From Gammaproteobacteria bacterium (GTDB taxonomy: Bacteria > Pseudomonadota > Gammaproteobacteria > Arenicellales > UBA868): 64,000 nt of DNA. Below are positions 18,737 to 28,679 of this stretch, piece by piece. The notes under the pieces are model-generated. The model was not told the DNA's origin. It saw nothing but the letters and a program-made list of their open reading frames with translations, and did no database searches. The position numbers and the translations under genes were made by a program. The DNA is taken from assembly GCA_022451485.1 (NCBI GenBank), contig JAKUQS010000007.1, positions 1 through 64,000 of the forward strand, read 5' to 3'. Position 1 is the stretch's first letter. Each line of letters opens with the position of its first letter.

Positions 18737-19612
18737 TCAAGCCATCGCGTATGACAGCACAATACCCGCGAAAATAGACCCGCCAAACCAATTATTGTTA
18801 CAAAATGCTCTAAAGCACTTTACCCGATCACGTTGGCGACACAACCAATACTGGTACATAGCTGTGCCCGCGGCCACGCTCAACCCCAGATAAAATATGC
18901 CGTTGAATCCAAGATGCCGGCCTAACAAATACAACACCATGAGTGACAGCGCCTGGCACAAAAGGTTAGCAATTCGGTCGTACTGACCGAACCAAATAGC
19001 AGTCGATTTGACGCCGATCTTAATGTCATCCGGTCGATCAGCCATGGCATACATGGTGTCATAGGCCACCGTCCACAACAGATTAGCAAGGACCAAAATC
19101 CACGCCAGACTCGGTACGGTATCTTGCTGAGCTGCGAACGCCATGGGGATACCCCATGAGAAAGCGAGCCCGAGATAAAACTGGGGGAAGTGAGTAAATC
19201 GCTTGAATAACGGATAAGTCACCGCAATTAGTGCGCCAGCCACGGCCAACCACTGGGCCAAACGATTGAGCGTGAGTACCAATGCGAGGGCCAACAACCC
19301 GAGACACAAAGCAAACACCAACGCGCCTCGAACTGAGATCTCGCCGGTAGCCAATGGGCGCTTGCGTGTACGTTCTACGTGACGATCAAAATCGCGATCA
19401 AAGTAATCATTAACCACACAACCCGCAGCGCGGGTAACAATCGCACCGGCGACGAAGACAAAAACGATCGGCCAAGCAGGGGCTCCATGCCCAGCAATCC
19501 AAACAGCCCACAGGGTTGGCCACAGCAGCAACAACCAGCCAATCGGTCGATCGAGTCGCGCTAATCGAAGATAAAGAAAAACAATGTCAAACACCAGACA
19601 AAACACTCGCAC
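18737..19612 (-). CDS. ubiA: 4-hydroxybenzoate polyprenyltransferase
   Basis: A membrane prenyltransferase that joins the polyprenyl tail to 4-hydroxybenzoate in ubiquinone synthesis. The two aspartate-rich magnesium motifs are NDYFDRDFDRHVERTRKRPL and DTMYAMADRPDDIKIGVKS. Between and after them are about eight hydrophobic helices. The 291-residue length is normal. The start is GTG at 19612, inside the last codons of recG (26-base overlap), so ubiA is read from the spoT-recG transcript. No ubiC lies beside it in this window. Confidence 0.94.
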   Translation of the reverse strand: MRVFCLVFDIVFLYLRLARLDRPIGWLLLLWPTLWAVWIAGHGAPAWPIVFVFVAGAIVTRAAGCVVNDYFDRDFDRHVERTRKRPLATGEISVRGALVFALCLGLLALALVLTLNRLAQWLAVAGALIAVTYPLFKRFTHFPQFYLGLAFSWGIPMAFAAQQDTVPSLAWILVLANLLWTVAYDTMYAMADRPDDIKIGVKSTAIWFGQYDRIANLLCQALSLMVLYLLGRHLGFNGIFYLGLSVAAGTAMYQYWLCRQRDRVKCFRAFCNNNWFGGSIFAGIVLSYAMA

Positions 19613-21707
19613 ACGGAAGCCAGCGCCGCATTACAGGTGCAACCTGATCAGGGAAACGGGCCTGCACATCAGCGGCCGCCTGTTGCACAGCCGGCAGTAA
19701 CAACTGATGACGGCCGATGTTCGCCAAGCGATATTGTGGCAGACCACTCTGGCGAGTACCGAATAACTCCCCAGGACCACGCAGTGCAAGGTCCTTCTCC
19801 GCTATGGAGAGTCCGTCCGATGTTTTGCGTAAAGTAGATAATCGTTCATGCGCCATTTGACTGAGGGGCGGCTGATACATCAAGACACACGCAGCCCGTT
19901 CGGCGCTACGTCCAACCCTGCCGCGCAGCTGGTGCAACTGCGCTAAACCCATACGCTCTGCATTTTCAATCACAATTAAGCTGGCTTCGGGCACGTCGAC
20001 ACCAACCTCTATTACAGTAGTCGCCACCAACAAGTCGATCTCTCCACTGCGAAACTTACGCATCACCGCTTCCTTTTCTGACGCAAGGGAGCGCCCGTGC
20101 ACAAGGCCAACACGAAGCTCCGGCAATGCCTCGCGTAGCATTCGTGCACGGTCAGTGGCCGCTTCCGCTGCCAATACATCAGACTCTTCGATCAACGCAC
20201 AGACCCAGTAGACCCGACGACCGGCAACACACGCCTTGTGGACTCTTTCCTGCACTTCCGCGCGGCGCAGGTTCGGGACGACCACTGTTTCAATCACTTG
20301 TCTGCCTGGCGGCAATTCATCGATCAAAGAAACATCCATGTCAGCATAAAGCGCCATGGTCAGGGACCGTGGAATCGGCGTTGCGGTCATCACCAACTGG
20401 TGCGGAACCTCGTCATCCACACGGCGTTTGTCGCGCAGTGCTAACCGCTGATGAACACCGAAGCGATGTTGTTCATCAATGATGACAAGGCCCAAATCAT
20501 GGTAAGTCACATCGGTTTGAAACAAGGCGTGTGTTCCCACGCCCACCATTGCCTCACCCGTCGCAAGACGCTGGCAAGCCACGCGCCGCTCCGCTGCAGT
20601 CAGTCGACCCGTTAACCAAGCCAGCGGGACATCGACGTGCTTTAACCAACGTTCAAAGTTGTTTAAATGCTGTTCGGCAAGTAACTCCGTCGGCGCCATA
20701 ATGACAGCCTGGTAACCGGCTTCCACCGCTGCCAATGCAGCGGCCGCAGCAATCACGGTTTTCCCGCAACCCACATCACCTTGTATCAAGCGCAGACTCG
20801 ACCGCGGTTCTGCGAGTGTGGACAAGACTTCATCCACTACTCGGCTCTGAGCGCTGGTTAACGAAAACCCAAGCACCTTCCCCAGACGCGGCCAAAGATT
20901 CTGTGGAGCATCTATCACAGGTGCTCGACTTTGTTCGCGTTCTATCCGCCGTTGTACTACTGCAAGTTGGTGTGCCAAGAGCTCTTCAAAAACGAGGCGG
21001 AGTTGCGCTGGATGAGTGCCAGCGGCTAACGCCGTAGCATCTACATCAGGGTCTGGTCGATGAACCAACATCAGCGCGGCTTGAAGCCCAGGAAACCCTT
21101 CCAAACCTGTCAAGTCGGCTGGTAGTAATTCAACGACATCATCCAAACAGTGTTCCAGCGCCTGCTGCGTCAAATGACGCCATGTTTTCTGACCCAGACC
21201 TTGGGTCGTTGGATAAACGGGCGTCAAGGTCGGTGCCACCTTTACCCCCTCACCTGACTGCAACAATTGGTACTCCGGGTGCACCAACTCGAATCCCGCC
21301 GACCCGACCCTAACCTGGCCAAAACACTGAACCCATTGGCCCCGAATCAGGTTTTCCTGTTGCGCACGCTTGAAGTGAAACTGGCGCATGGTAACCAAAC
21401 CGGTGCCATCACCAATGACTGTTGCAAGACTGCGCCGGCGACCCGGCCGTACGCCAGACACCTGAATCTGACCTGCAACCAGCGCTTCCTGCCCGGAACG
21501 CAAACTGCCAAGGGCTGTCCGTTGCGTCCGGTCCTCGTAGCGTAACGGCAAATGAAACAACAGGTCCTGCACTGAATCGATGCCAAGGTGTGCCAACTTG
21601 TCGGCAACTGCCGGTCCCACACCCTTCAATTCAGTGACCGATTGTATCGACAATTTAGGTAATAGCTTCTTCTTGTCCACCGCTGAGACCCGCGACAATA
21701 CGGCCAA
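19587..21707 (-). CDS. recG: ATP-dependent DNA helicase RecG
   Basis: A branch-migrating helicase that remodels stalled forks and recombination intermediates. The N-terminal wedge/OB domain (VTELKGVGPAVADKLAHLGI, then LPLRYEDRT) is followed by the helicase core: GDVGCGKTVIAAAAAL (Walker A), MAPTELLAEQH, the DEQH box in IIDEQHRFGVHQR, MTATPIPRSL, and ATTVIEVGVDVPEASLIVIENAERMGLAQLHQLRGRVGR. The 706-residue length fits. It begins 11 bases after the spoT stop and runs into ubiA. Confidence 0.96.
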   Translation of the reverse strand: MAVLSRVSAVDKKKLLPKLSIQSVTELKGVGPAVADKLAHLGIDSVQDLLFHLPLRYEDRTQRTALGSLRSGQEALVAGQIQVSGVRPGRRRSLATVIGDGTGLVTMRQFHFKRAQQENLIRGQWVQCFGQVRVGSAGFELVHPEYQLLQSGEGVKVAPTLTPVYPTTQGLGQKTWRHLTQQALEHCLDDVVELLPADLTGLEGFPGLQAALMLVHRPDPDVDATALAAGTHPAQLRLVFEELLAHQLAVVQRRIEREQSRAPVIDAPQNLWPRLGKVLGFSLTSAQSRVVDEVLSTLAEPRSSLRLIQGDVGCGKTVIAAAAALAAVEAGYQAVIMAPTELLAEQHLNNFERWLKHVDVPLAWLTGRLTAAERRVACQRLATGEAMVGVGTHALFQTDVTYHDLGLVIIDEQHRFGVHQRLALRDKRRVDDEVPHQLVMTATPIPRSLTMALYADMDVSLIDELPPGRQVIETVVVPNLRRAEVQERVHKACVAGRRVYWVCALIEESDVLAAEAATDRARMLREALPELRVGLVHGRSLASEKEAVMRKFRSGEIDLLVATTVIEVGVDVPEASLIVIENAERMGLAQLHQLRGRVGRSAERAACVLMYQPPLSQMAHERLSTLRKTSDGLSIAEKDLALRGPGELFGTRQSGLPQYRLANIGRHQLLLPAVQQAAADVQARFPDQVAPVMRRWLPCASVLSGV

Positions 21708-21718
21708 CTAAGGCCCCT

Positions 21719-23899
21719 TCAGCCTTTCGCCCGAGTCACACGTATCACCGAACGACGAGCCCGCAACCGACGAATAATTCGCGCCAAATGCTGCCGATTA
21801 CGCACTTCAATGGTAAAACGAATGGCTGAATTCCGATCGTCCCGCGCCACTACCGCTACCCTATTGATATTAGAGTCTTCTTCTGCCACAACAGCCGCCA
21901 ACTGTGCCAACACCCCTGGGCGGTTGAGTACTTCAAGGCGAACATCAGCGGCAAAATTTCCCTTAACGTCGGCCGCCCACTCGACGCTGAACCAATTGTC
22001 TGTTCGTTTCCCCTGTTCAATGACGTTAGGACAAGCGGCGTTATGGATCACAATGCCACGCCCCGTAGAAAATAATCCCAAGATGCGGTCCCCGGGAATC
22101 GGTCGGCAGCATCGACCATACGATATGCTCATACCTTCTACACCCTTGATGGGTAGCGGTGCCGCACTATCGGATTTTTCGAGAGTGCGCCCCTCGGGCA
22201 ACAATTGGCGCGCCACCACCATGGGTAACCGCCGCCCTGCACCAATATCCGCGAGCAACTCATTCCAATCATCGCGTCCCAACTGCCCCAGTAGTTGTAC
22301 CTTCTGCTGGGTCTTCAATCGGGTGGTCAAGCCGACTGCTTTGAGCGCGCGTTCCAATAGTTGACGGCCCAAACGGATTGCATCGCTCTCGTGCTGGTTC
22401 TTCAGATAGATTCCAATTGCCGCGCGCGCCTTCCCCGTAACCACGTAGTTCAACCACAACGGCGTTGGTCGCGCCGACCGGGCGGTTAAGATCTCGACAT
22501 GATTGCCATTACTCAGCGTTTGGTGCAGCGGCGCGAGTTCATGCTCAATCTTGGCGCCCACGCACTGATTTCCGACGTCCGAATGTACGGCATAGGCAAA
22601 ATCAAGGGCTGTCGCACCTTTAGGTAACTTCTTGATGTCCCCTTGTGGTGTAAAAACATAGATCTCGTCCGGGAAAAGATCGGTTTTCAAATGCTCAAGA
22701 AATTCACCCGGATTGCCAGCCGATGCTTGTACTTCGAGCAGATCCATTAACCAACTGTGCGCTAACGGGGGTGTTTCTCCCCTTTTGTTGCCCGATTTAT
22801 AGTGCCCGTGTGAAGCGACCCCTGACTCCGACACGCGGTGCATGTCGTTCGTACGTATCTGCACCTCGAGGCTCTGCCCAAAGGTGCCGAACAGTAACGT
22901 GTGCAACGACTGGTAGCCGTTGGCCTTAGGTATTGCGATGTAATCCTTAAACTTCCCCGGCACCGGCTTATAGAGATTATGGATAACCCCAAGGACGCGA
23001 TAGCACTGGTCTGCTGTGCCAACAATGACACGAATTGCAAAGATGTCCCGCATTTCGGACATTGGCACGCGCCGTGCCTGCATCTTGCGGTAAACGCTAT
23101 AGATGTTTTTTTCCCTACCCACTACCGTTGATTCGATCCCAACCGCTTTCAGTTCAGTGGATATTTTGCGTCGGGTCGATTCGATAATCTTGGTGTGATT
23201 ACCACGCCGTTTATCCAGCTCCTTACGAATGGCGTTGTAACGCTTTGGATAGAGCTGCCGAAAACTCAAGTCCTCAAGCTCCCGAGTCCATACATGCATT
23301 CCCAGTCGGTTGGCAATCGGAGCATAAATATCCAGCGTTTGCTGGGAAATACGCTTACGCCTGTCGTGGCTTAAGGAGTCCAGTGTGCGCATATTGTGGA
23401 GTCGATCAGCCAACTTGATCAAAATGACGCGGATATCCTTAGACATAGCTAACAACATTTTGCGAAAATTTTCTGCTTCGGCGTGTTCCCTCGAGTCAAA
23501 CTCGATGCGACCAATCTTGCTGACGCCATCAACTAGCTGAGCTATATCATGACCGAACTCGCTAGCCAGTTCGTCCAAAACCACCGGGGTATCTTCAATG
23601 ACGTCATGCAGAATTGCCGCCGTCACACTATGGCTATCCAGGCGCATATTGGCCAGGATAGCCGCGACCGCCAAGGGGTGATCGATGTAAGGCCCGCCGC
23701 TATGTCGTTGTTGGCCTGCGTGGACCTGTGCACCAAACGCACACGCGCGTTGAATGACTCCTACTTCATTCGGCTCGAGGTAATCCTCGACATCCCGCAG
23801 TAACTCCCCGAGCAAGGACTGTCGATGGGGCTCAGCAACGGCAGAAGCCCGATTACTAGGGGGCGTCTTTCTCCGCGTCAGCGGCGTGGTCATGCTCAT
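21719..23899 (-). CDS. spoT: Bifunctional (p)ppGpp synthetase/hydrolase
   Basis: Makes and degrades the alarmone (p)ppGpp. A 726-residue RelA/SpoT protein: HD hydrolase domain with HDVIEDTP near residue 98, RelA synthetase domain with [28 protein letters not shown] domain starting [28 protein letters not shown], and a C-terminal ACT domain ([19 protein letters not shown]). A conserved Cys-rich-type piece ([13 protein letters not shown]) lies between. Both the HD pair and synthetase motif are intact, so it can be the two-way SpoT type. Its start overlaps the end of rpoZ by 44 bases, so the two are co-translated or share a long overlap; an alternative start two codons later is possible. Confidence 0.95.
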   Translation of the reverse strand: MSMTTPLTRRKTPPSNRASAVAEPHRQSLLGELLRDVEDYLEPNEVGVIQRACAFGAQVHAGQQRHSGGPYIDHPLAVAAILANMRLDSHSVTAAILHDVIEDTPVVLDELASEFGHDIAQLVDGVSKIGRIEFDSREHAEAENFRKMLLAMSKDIRVILIKLADRLHNMRTLDSLSHDRRKRISQQTLDIYAPIANRLGMHVWTRELEDLSFRQLYPKRYNAIRKELDKRRGNHTKIIESTRRKISTELKAVGIESTVVGREKNIYSVYRKMQARRVPMSEMRDIFAIRVIVGTADQCYRVLGVIHNLYKPVPGKFKDYIAIPKANGYQSLHTLLFGTFGQSLEVQIRTNDMHRVSESGVASHGHYKSGNKRGETPPLAHSWLMDLLEVQASAGNPGEFLEHLKTDLFPDEIYVFTPQGDIKKLPKGATALDFAYAVHSDVGNQCVGAKIEHELAPLHQTLSNGNHVEILTARSARPTPLWLNYVVTGKARAAIGIYLKNQHESDAIRLGRQLLERALKAVGLTTRLKTQQKVQLLGQLGRDDWNELLADIGAGRRLPMVVARQLLPEGRTLEKSDSAAPLPIKGVEGMSISYGRCCRPIPGDRILGLFSTGRGIVIHNAACPNVIEQGKRTDNWFSVEWAADVKGNFAADVRLEVLNRPGVLAQLAAVVAEEDSNINRVAVVARDDRNSAIRFTIEVRNRQHLARIIRRLRARRSVIRVTRAKG

Positions 23900-24266
23900 C
23901 AGTAGCCTCAGATCCCGCGCCGTCTGTTTCGCGTCCTGGCACTTCGTCTTCTATCGATGCTAGGTCTTCAAACGCATCCAGTTTTTCCAAAATTGCGCCA
24001 TCTTCCACGGCTTCTAAAAGTTCGTCACTGCCAGCAAAGTCAGAGAAGTATTCCTCTGCCGTGATCTCCTTTTCGGTCAGAATCTCACTCGTTACCAATC
24101 CCTCAGCAATCTCTCGTAACGCGATAACCGTAGGTTTATCACGATCGTCTGGTACCAATGGGTCCGCGCCAAGCATCAACTGCCGCGTGCGCTTTGCAGC
24201 AACTAGTACCAAATCAAAGCGGTTATCAATTTTCTCGAGGCAATCCTCGACAGTCACTCTTGCCAT
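23856..24266 (-). CDS. rpoZ: RNA polymerase omega subunit with acidic tail
   Basis: The omega subunit that aids assembly of RNA polymerase by holding beta-prime. The first 75 residues are standard: [21 protein letters not shown], then AAKRTRQL, and [14 protein letters not shown]-like ([16 protein letters not shown]). The total length of 136 is about 45 more than in E. coli. The extra C-terminal part is dominated by Glu and Asp and ends in an [17 protein letters not shown]-like stretch. The ribosome binding site AGGAG is clear. It is followed by spoT with a 44-base overlap, the usual gammaproteobacterial neighbour. In E. coli, omega is also linked to ppGpp binding, which fits the pairing. Confidence 0.95.
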   Translation of the reverse strand: MARVTVEDCLEKIDNRFDLVLVAAKRTRQLMLGADPLVPDDRDKPTVIALREIAEGLVTSEILTEKEITAEEYFSDFAGSDELLEAVEDGAILEKLDAFEDLASIEDEVPGRETDGAGSEATDEHDHAADAEKDAP

Positions 24267-24378
24267 CAGTGGTATCTCCTAAATGCAGACCTGCTAGTCT
24301 TTACCCAGTATGAGGTTTTAGCGGCCTACCACATTATATTTCGAAGCGGCTGATGCCCTGCGGTACCAGCCCCCGACT

Positions 24379-25050
24379 TTAGTCATCATCTCTGCTATTC
24401 CGGAGTGTACCGTTTTTCATCGTTGCTATAAATGAGGCCGGATCGAAATAACGCCCGGAAGTTGGTACCACAGCAGAAAAAATCAATTTCTCACATTCTT
24501 CAACAGCTGTCTCAAAATGATCGTTAACAATGACATGATCGTATTCATGGTGGTGCCTGACCTCTTCCAATGCTTCCTGAAGCCGTCGTTTCATCACGGT
24601 GTCAGTGTCCTGGCCTCGCCCAACCAAGCGCCTCTCCAGCACTGCGTAGGACGGTGGAACGAAAAATACGCTTAGCACGTCCTCGAAACGTCCGCGTACT
24701 AATCGGGCGCCACGCCAATCAATTACCAGGAGAACGCTAATGCCGTCTGCTAGGTGTCGCTCTACTGCCCGGTGAGACGTACCGTAGTAATGATCGAACA
24801 CCTCCGCATATTCAAGAAACTGATCGTTCGCAATCATGTCGAGGAAACTTTGCCGATCAACAAAAAAATAATCTTGCCCATGTTTTTCTTCTGGCCTCGG
24901 CCGACGGGTCGTGTGAGACACAGAGACTTTAATCTTGGGATGACCTGCAGCGACAGTCCGGGCAATAGTGGTTTTACCGGTTCCCGAAGGAGCCGACAAT
25001 ATAATCAAGCGACCCCGCCCGCCGCTGGCTTGCTGCCCGATCACACTCAC
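24379..25050 (-). CDS. gmk: Guanylate kinase
   Basis: Phosphorylates GMP to GDP. A 223-residue P-loop enzyme: LIILSAPSGTGKTTIAR near residue 20 binds ATP, VSHTTRRPRPEEKHGQDYFF binds GMP, and the adenine/lid region RLVGRGQDTDTVMKRRLQEALEEV follows. It starts within the last codon of yicC (ATGA overlap), so the two are co-translated. Placement next to yicC and rpoZ is the usual gammaproteobacterial order. Confidence 0.96.
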   Translation of the reverse strand: MSVIGQQASGGRGRLIILSAPSGTGKTTIARTVAAGHPKIKVSVSHTTRRPRPEEKHGQDYFFVDRQSFLDMIANDQFLEYAEVFDHYYGTSHRAVERHLADGISVLLVIDWRGARLVRGRFEDVLSVFFVPPSYAVLERRLVGRGQDTDTVMKRRLQEALEEVRHHHEYDHVIVNDHFETAVEECEKLIFSAVVPTSGRYFDPASFIATMKNGTLRNSRDDD

Positions 25051-25913
25051 TCGATATTCTGCACCTGTTCTCGCATCTGCTCGATCAACACCTTGAGATC
25101 TACGGCAGCGGCGCTGGTGGCTGGATGAGCCGACTTCGACCCCAGCGTATTGGCTTCACGATTCAGTTCTTGCATCAGGAAGTCGAGCCGCCGACCAACG
25201 GGCTCGTCCCGTGCCAGGACGTTTTCGGTTTCCCGAAGATGGATGAGTAAGCGGTCCAATTCTTCACTGATGTCGGTTCGACCCAGTAACATCACCAGTT
25301 CCTGCTCAAGTCGCCCAGGATCTGGTGTGCTATCAAGCCCCGCGACGCGCTCCAGCAGACGTTGTCGGAACCCGGCTTCGATCTCCCCGAGCATGGACTG
25401 AACGCCCTGCGCGATACGCCTGCACTCATCAACCCGCTTAGCAATACCAATAGCCAAACTCTTTCCTTCACGTTGCCGTTGACTCTGCAAGCTCGACACC
25501 GTTCGTTGCAACAGTACCTGTGCCTGGTCAACGAGGATCAGCGGATCTACGCTATCAGCGATGATGACACCCGACCAATTGAGCACCTCGGCCACGCTTA
25601 GTGGGGCCGATTCTGGTGAAATCTCTTGGACTGCCGCTGCCCACTCTCGCAAGACCCGCACACGCTCGGGCTGCAGGCGACCACTGTCTGTTGGCTGCGC
25701 TGAAGCGTGGTAATGGAGTTGCGCATCAATTCTCCCGCGGTCAAAAGACTCGGTCAGTATTTTTCGAAACAAAGACTCCTTTTCTCTGAATATCTGGCCT
25801 AAACGGAGCGAAACATCAAGATAACGGTGGTTAACGCTACGAATTTCCCACGTGAGCTCACTGCCCTCAATCTCTTCGGTTTCCCGCGCAAATCCTGTCA
25901 TGCTGGCTATCAT
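25047..25913 (-). CDS. yicC: YicC family endoribonuclease
   Basis: A 288-residue member of the YicC family; E. coli YicC is reported as an endoribonuclease that destabilises some RNAs. The N-terminus MIASMTGFARE and the signature SVNHRYLDVSLRL are diagnostic. The C-terminus EANTLGSKSAHPATSAAAVDLKVLIEQMREQVQNIE is the conserved catalytic end. A longer open frame runs to 26102, but the ATG at 25913 has AAAGGA about 11 bases upstream and gives the family's normal start. gmk overlaps its stop by 4 bases. Confidence 0.93.
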   Translation of the reverse strand: MIASMTGFARETEEIEGSELTWEIRSVNHRYLDVSLRLGQIFREKESLFRKILTESFDRGRIDAQLHYHASAQPTDSGRLQPERVRVLREWAAAVQEISPESAPLSVAEVLNWSGVIIADSVDPLILVDQAQVLLQRTVSSLQSQRQREGKSLAIGIAKRVDECRRIAQGVQSMLGEIEAGFRQRLLERVAGLDSTPDPGRLEQELVMLLGRTDISEELDRLLIHLRETENVLARDEPVGRRLDFLMQELNREANTLGSKSAHPATSAAAVDLKVLIEQMREQVQNIE

Positions 25914-26052
25914 TTGGCCATTCCTTTGCGTGATGACTTTAACCGTTGCCCGCGCACCCACACGCCTGTGTAGTCTATACTCTTGACGCAACAAAGCGGT
26001 GTTAACGCAACCAATTGACAAAAATGACCTACTACGCTGTCTGCTAATTACC

Positions 26053-26928
26053 ATGGCCGCTAGATTGCCCCTCAAGCAAGGTTTTGTGCTCAACGGATAC
26101 ACCGTTCAGGAAGTCTTGGGCGGCGGTGGTTTCAGTTTGGTTTACCTTGCGATACAGGAACTCTCGCGCGAGAAGTTCGTTATCAAAGAATATTGCCCCC
26201 AGGATGTGGTTACGCGCCAACCCGACGGCAGTATTAAGATCGATTCGCCACTTTCGACGACGGCTTATAACGATGGCCTCAAAGGTTTTTTGCTTGAGGC
26301 CAAGGCGCTGTCCCAAGTCAAACACGACAACATGGCACACGTGATCGATTCGTTTCGGGCCAATGAAACCTACTACATCGTTATGGCCTATGAAACCGGT
26401 CGTGATCTGAGCTGGTTTATTCGAAAACTGGCCGGTTCATTAGACATGGCATTCCTAAACAAGGTCTTTCCAAAAATCGGGGATGGGTTATCGCAGTTCC
26501 ACCAAAAAAATATGCTGCATATGGATATCAAGCCGGCAAACATACTGTTGCGAAGCAACGGCGAACCCTTGCTATTGGACTTCGGTGCAGCAAAACCACA
26601 AGACAGCGAAGATCGATTTCGCTCTTTTCAGACCTTGACCCATGGATTTGCACCGCCTGAACAGTATTTAGATGGGGCGCTGGGGCCATGGACTGACATC
26701 TACAGTTTTGCGGCCACCCTCTACGCGTGTATTACTGGAAAATCGCCCCCGCCGGCCCTGAAACGGCGGGAAGGCACCGCATTGGCTCCGCTATCTGTCG
26801 ATTATGCCGGCCGTTTCCCTTATCCATTACTCAGTGCCGTCGAATCAGCTCTGCAACTGGACCCAAAAGCCCGGCCCGAAGACATGGACCAGCTGCTGGC
26901 CCAGGCGTTTAAAGGCAACAATCCCTAG
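26053..26928 (+). CDS. Ser/Thr protein kinase without transmembrane segment
   Basis: A 291-residue eukaryotic-like kinase. Glycine loop LGGGGFSLVYLA at residues 22-33, ATP-anchoring Lys at about residue 45 in FVIKEY, catalytic loop HMDIKPANILL at about 156, DFGAAK at about 176, and an APPEQ-type P+1 loop. His-Met-Asp replaces His-Arg-Asp, so it is a non-RD kinase, less dependent on activation-loop phosphorylation. There is no transmembrane helix or sensor domain. I use the ATG at 26053, since an upstream frame start at 25999 adds a tail not matching kinases. In pseudomonads a similar kinase or phosphatase sits beside the yicC-rph genes; here yicC is divergent and rph is 1.7 kb away. The substrate is unknown. 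Confidence 0.88.
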   Translation: MAARLPLKQGFVLNGYTVQEVLGGGGFSLVYLAIQELSREKFVIKEYCPQDVVTRQPDGSIKIDSPLSTTAYNDGLKGFLLEAKALSQVKHDNMAHVIDSFRANETYYIVMAYETGRDLSWFIRKLAGSLDMAFLNKVFPKIGDGLSQFHQKNMLHMDIKPANILLRSNGEPLLLDFGAAKPQDSEDRFRSFQTLTHGFAPPEQYLDGALGPWTDIYSFAATLYACITGKSPPPALKRREGTALAPLSVDYAGRFPYPLLSAVESALQLDPKARPEDMDQLLAQAFKGNNP

Positions 26929-26935
26929 CCATCAG

Positions 26936-27745
26936 CTACCGCAGTGAGGCGGCAAATTCAATCAGTGCCTGTGCCAATCGGTGCGGCTGATCTACCGTCA
27001 CCATGTGCCCTGCGTCTGACCAATCTTGTCGTTGTCCCTGTGGCAAGGAAGCAAACAGTTCGTCGACCACATTCGCTTCAAAAAACACACGGTCGTAAAG
27101 CCCGCTAATAACCAATGTGGGAAGATTGAGCGCCGACCAGGGAACATTCCAGTCTGCTGTAGTCGCTCCCAACATTAACCGATAGTGCCCATTTAATGGA
27201 TCTGCCGGTTCGTACGGATCGTCCAGCAAAAAATTGTCGCGATTCGCTTGTAACACGCTCTCGCCAGCGATCAGCGGCATAAAAAGGTCGCCGATCAAGC
27301 GGGTCCCACCAAGCGCTACGGCTCGCGCGCCGGCATGATTAAACCAGTCTAAACGGGCACCAATGCGGCGCAGGGTGTTAAGCAGCACCAATCCTTCAGC
27401 GGGGCGCCCTGACAAGACGGCCCTGGCGGCGAAAAGCCCTCCAATGGACAAACCGCAGTAAATCGGGCGGGGCGGCTTTACCTCATCGATTAGTCGACAT
27501 AAATCACCGATTATCAGTTGATCATCAAGTATTCGATCATCGTTCACTGGGCTCTTTTCCTGACCGCGCAGGTTGTAACGCAGTATCCCAAGACCCGCTT
27601 CGCGCAAGGCAGGGTCGACCACCCCCTGCCAGTTCTCAATGCTTCCAGTCAGTGCATTGACAAATACCAGCGTCGGCTGATTAGCTGTCGGAGCTTCGAA
27701 CTCATAGTAAAGGCCTTCACCAGGCCCGGTTTCCAGTAAAGACAT
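26936..27745 (-). CDS. Alpha/beta hydrolase family protein
   Basis: A hydrolase of the alpha/beta fold, about 269 residues. The oxyanion region VFVNALTGSIENW, nucleophile elbow GLSIGG (Ser near residue 95), catalytic Asp in GLYDRVF, and His in AGHMVTVDQP are all visible, so the triad is complete. It resembles 3-oxoadipate enol-lactonase-like and lipase-like members; the substrate is not evident. Two starts are possible: the ATG at 27745 with GGAG seven bases upstream, which I use, or the ATG at 27760 with AGGA six bases upstream. It is divergent from a GntR/FCD regulator with a shared 168-base spacer, so it may be that regulator's target. Confidence 0.78.
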   Translation of the reverse strand: MSLLETGPGEGLYYEFEAPTANQPTLVFVNALTGSIENWQGVVDPALREAGLGILRYNLRGQEKSPVNDDRILDDQLIIGDLCRLIDEVKPPRPIYCGLSIGGLFAARAVLSGRPAEGLVLLNTLRRIGARLDWFNHAGARAVALGGTRLIGDLFMPLIAGESVLQANRDNFLLDDPYEPADPLNGHYRLMLGATTADWNVPWSALNLPTLVISGLYDRVFFEANVVDELFASLPQGQRQDWSDAGHMVTVDQPHRLAQALIEFAASLR

Positions 27746-27895
27746 TTCAACACTCCACATTCGTTATCCTGCGTATCGACCAGCGCTCCGCAACAAGCAC
27801 CACTTTGCGGAAACAAACACCTCACCGGCAACGCCACGTTTCACCAGACAATCAGTTTACCGTTCGGACTGAGCGTGTTAGGGTTTTCCCTTCTC

Positions 27896-27906
27896 TGGTC
27901 AGACCA
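27896..27906 (+). promoter_or_regulatory. Probable operator of the FCD-type GntR regulator
   Basis: TGGTCAGACCA is a perfect TGGT-N3-ACCA inverted repeat, the consensus shape bound by FadR/PdhR/LldR-type GntR proteins. It sits 7 bases before the ATG of such a regulator, so binding would block its own expression; the divergent hydrolase gene is 150 bases away. Confidence 0.6.
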
Positions 27907-27913
27907 AATTTTG

Positions 27914-28669
27914 ATGAACAAGCCCCGTGTCGCCGATCAGATCGTCGAACACATTGAACAATTGATCCTCTCAGGGACGTTACGCCCAGGGGATCGCCTG
28001 CCTGCCGAACGGGTTTTTTGCCGACAGCTCAGCGTATCCCGGCCATCGCTACGCGAGGCCTTGCAGAAATTGGCGGCGCGCCAACTTGTCACAACAAAAC
28101 GCGGCGGCGGCACCTATATTACTGAAGCACTTGCCCAGTCACTAGCTGATCCCTTGCTTGAGTTGATCGCCAGCTCACCTGGACGGCTTGGTGATGTGCT
28201 CGAACTACGCCACGCCATTGAATCGCTGGCAGCGCATTACGCGGCTTTGCGCCGGACGACTGCCGATAAAAGTGCTTTGCGGCAATCCTACAAAGCCCTC
28301 ATCACATCACACGCTCAGCGTGATCCGTCACTTGAGGCACAAGCCGATGCCGACTTTCATCTCGTCATCGCCGAGGCTTCACACAACGTTGTGCTAGTCC
28401 AAGTAATGAGAAGCCTCTTTGCATTACTACACTCTTCCATGCGCTTCAGTCTGGAAAACCTCTACACTCATCAACCGGCTATCTTCGACAATCTTCGTGA
28501 TCAACACTACCATTTATTAAACGCAATCCTAAATGGCGACCCTGAACAGGCTCGCGTTGCCTCCGATAACCATATCAATTATGTCGAGAAATCGTTAGCT
28601 GAAATCGATGCGGCCCGAAGTCCTCAGGCGAATAGCCATACGCATTTTTCAGATACCACATTAACTTGA
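27914..28669 (+). CDS. GntR-family transcriptional regulator, FCD (FadR/PdhR/LldR) type
   Basis: A 251-residue DNA-binding repressor. The N-terminal winged helix runs [53 protein letters not shown], with the GntR signature LPAER and recognition helix SRPSLREAL. The FCD effector domain follows ([17 protein letters not shown], then the metal/ligand His residues in [13 protein letters not shown] and [11 protein letters not shown]). The ATG at 27914 gives the usual short N-terminal arm. Closest in style to PdhR/LldR proteins that sense pyruvate or lactate, but the effector here is unknown. A matching operator lies directly upstream. Confidence 0.88.
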   Translation: MNKPRVADQIVEHIEQLILSGTLRPGDRLPAERVFCRQLSVSRPSLREALQKLAARQLVTTKRGGGTYITEALAQSLADPLLELIASSPGRLGDVLELRHAIESLAAHYAALRRTTADKSALRQSYKALITSHAQRDPSLEAQADADFHLVIAEASHNVVLVQVMRSLFALLHSSMRFSLENLYTHQPAIFDNLRDQHYHLLNAILNGDPEQARVASDNHINYVEKSLAEIDAARSPQANSHTHFSDTTLT

Positions 28670-28679
28670 CGCGAGAAAC

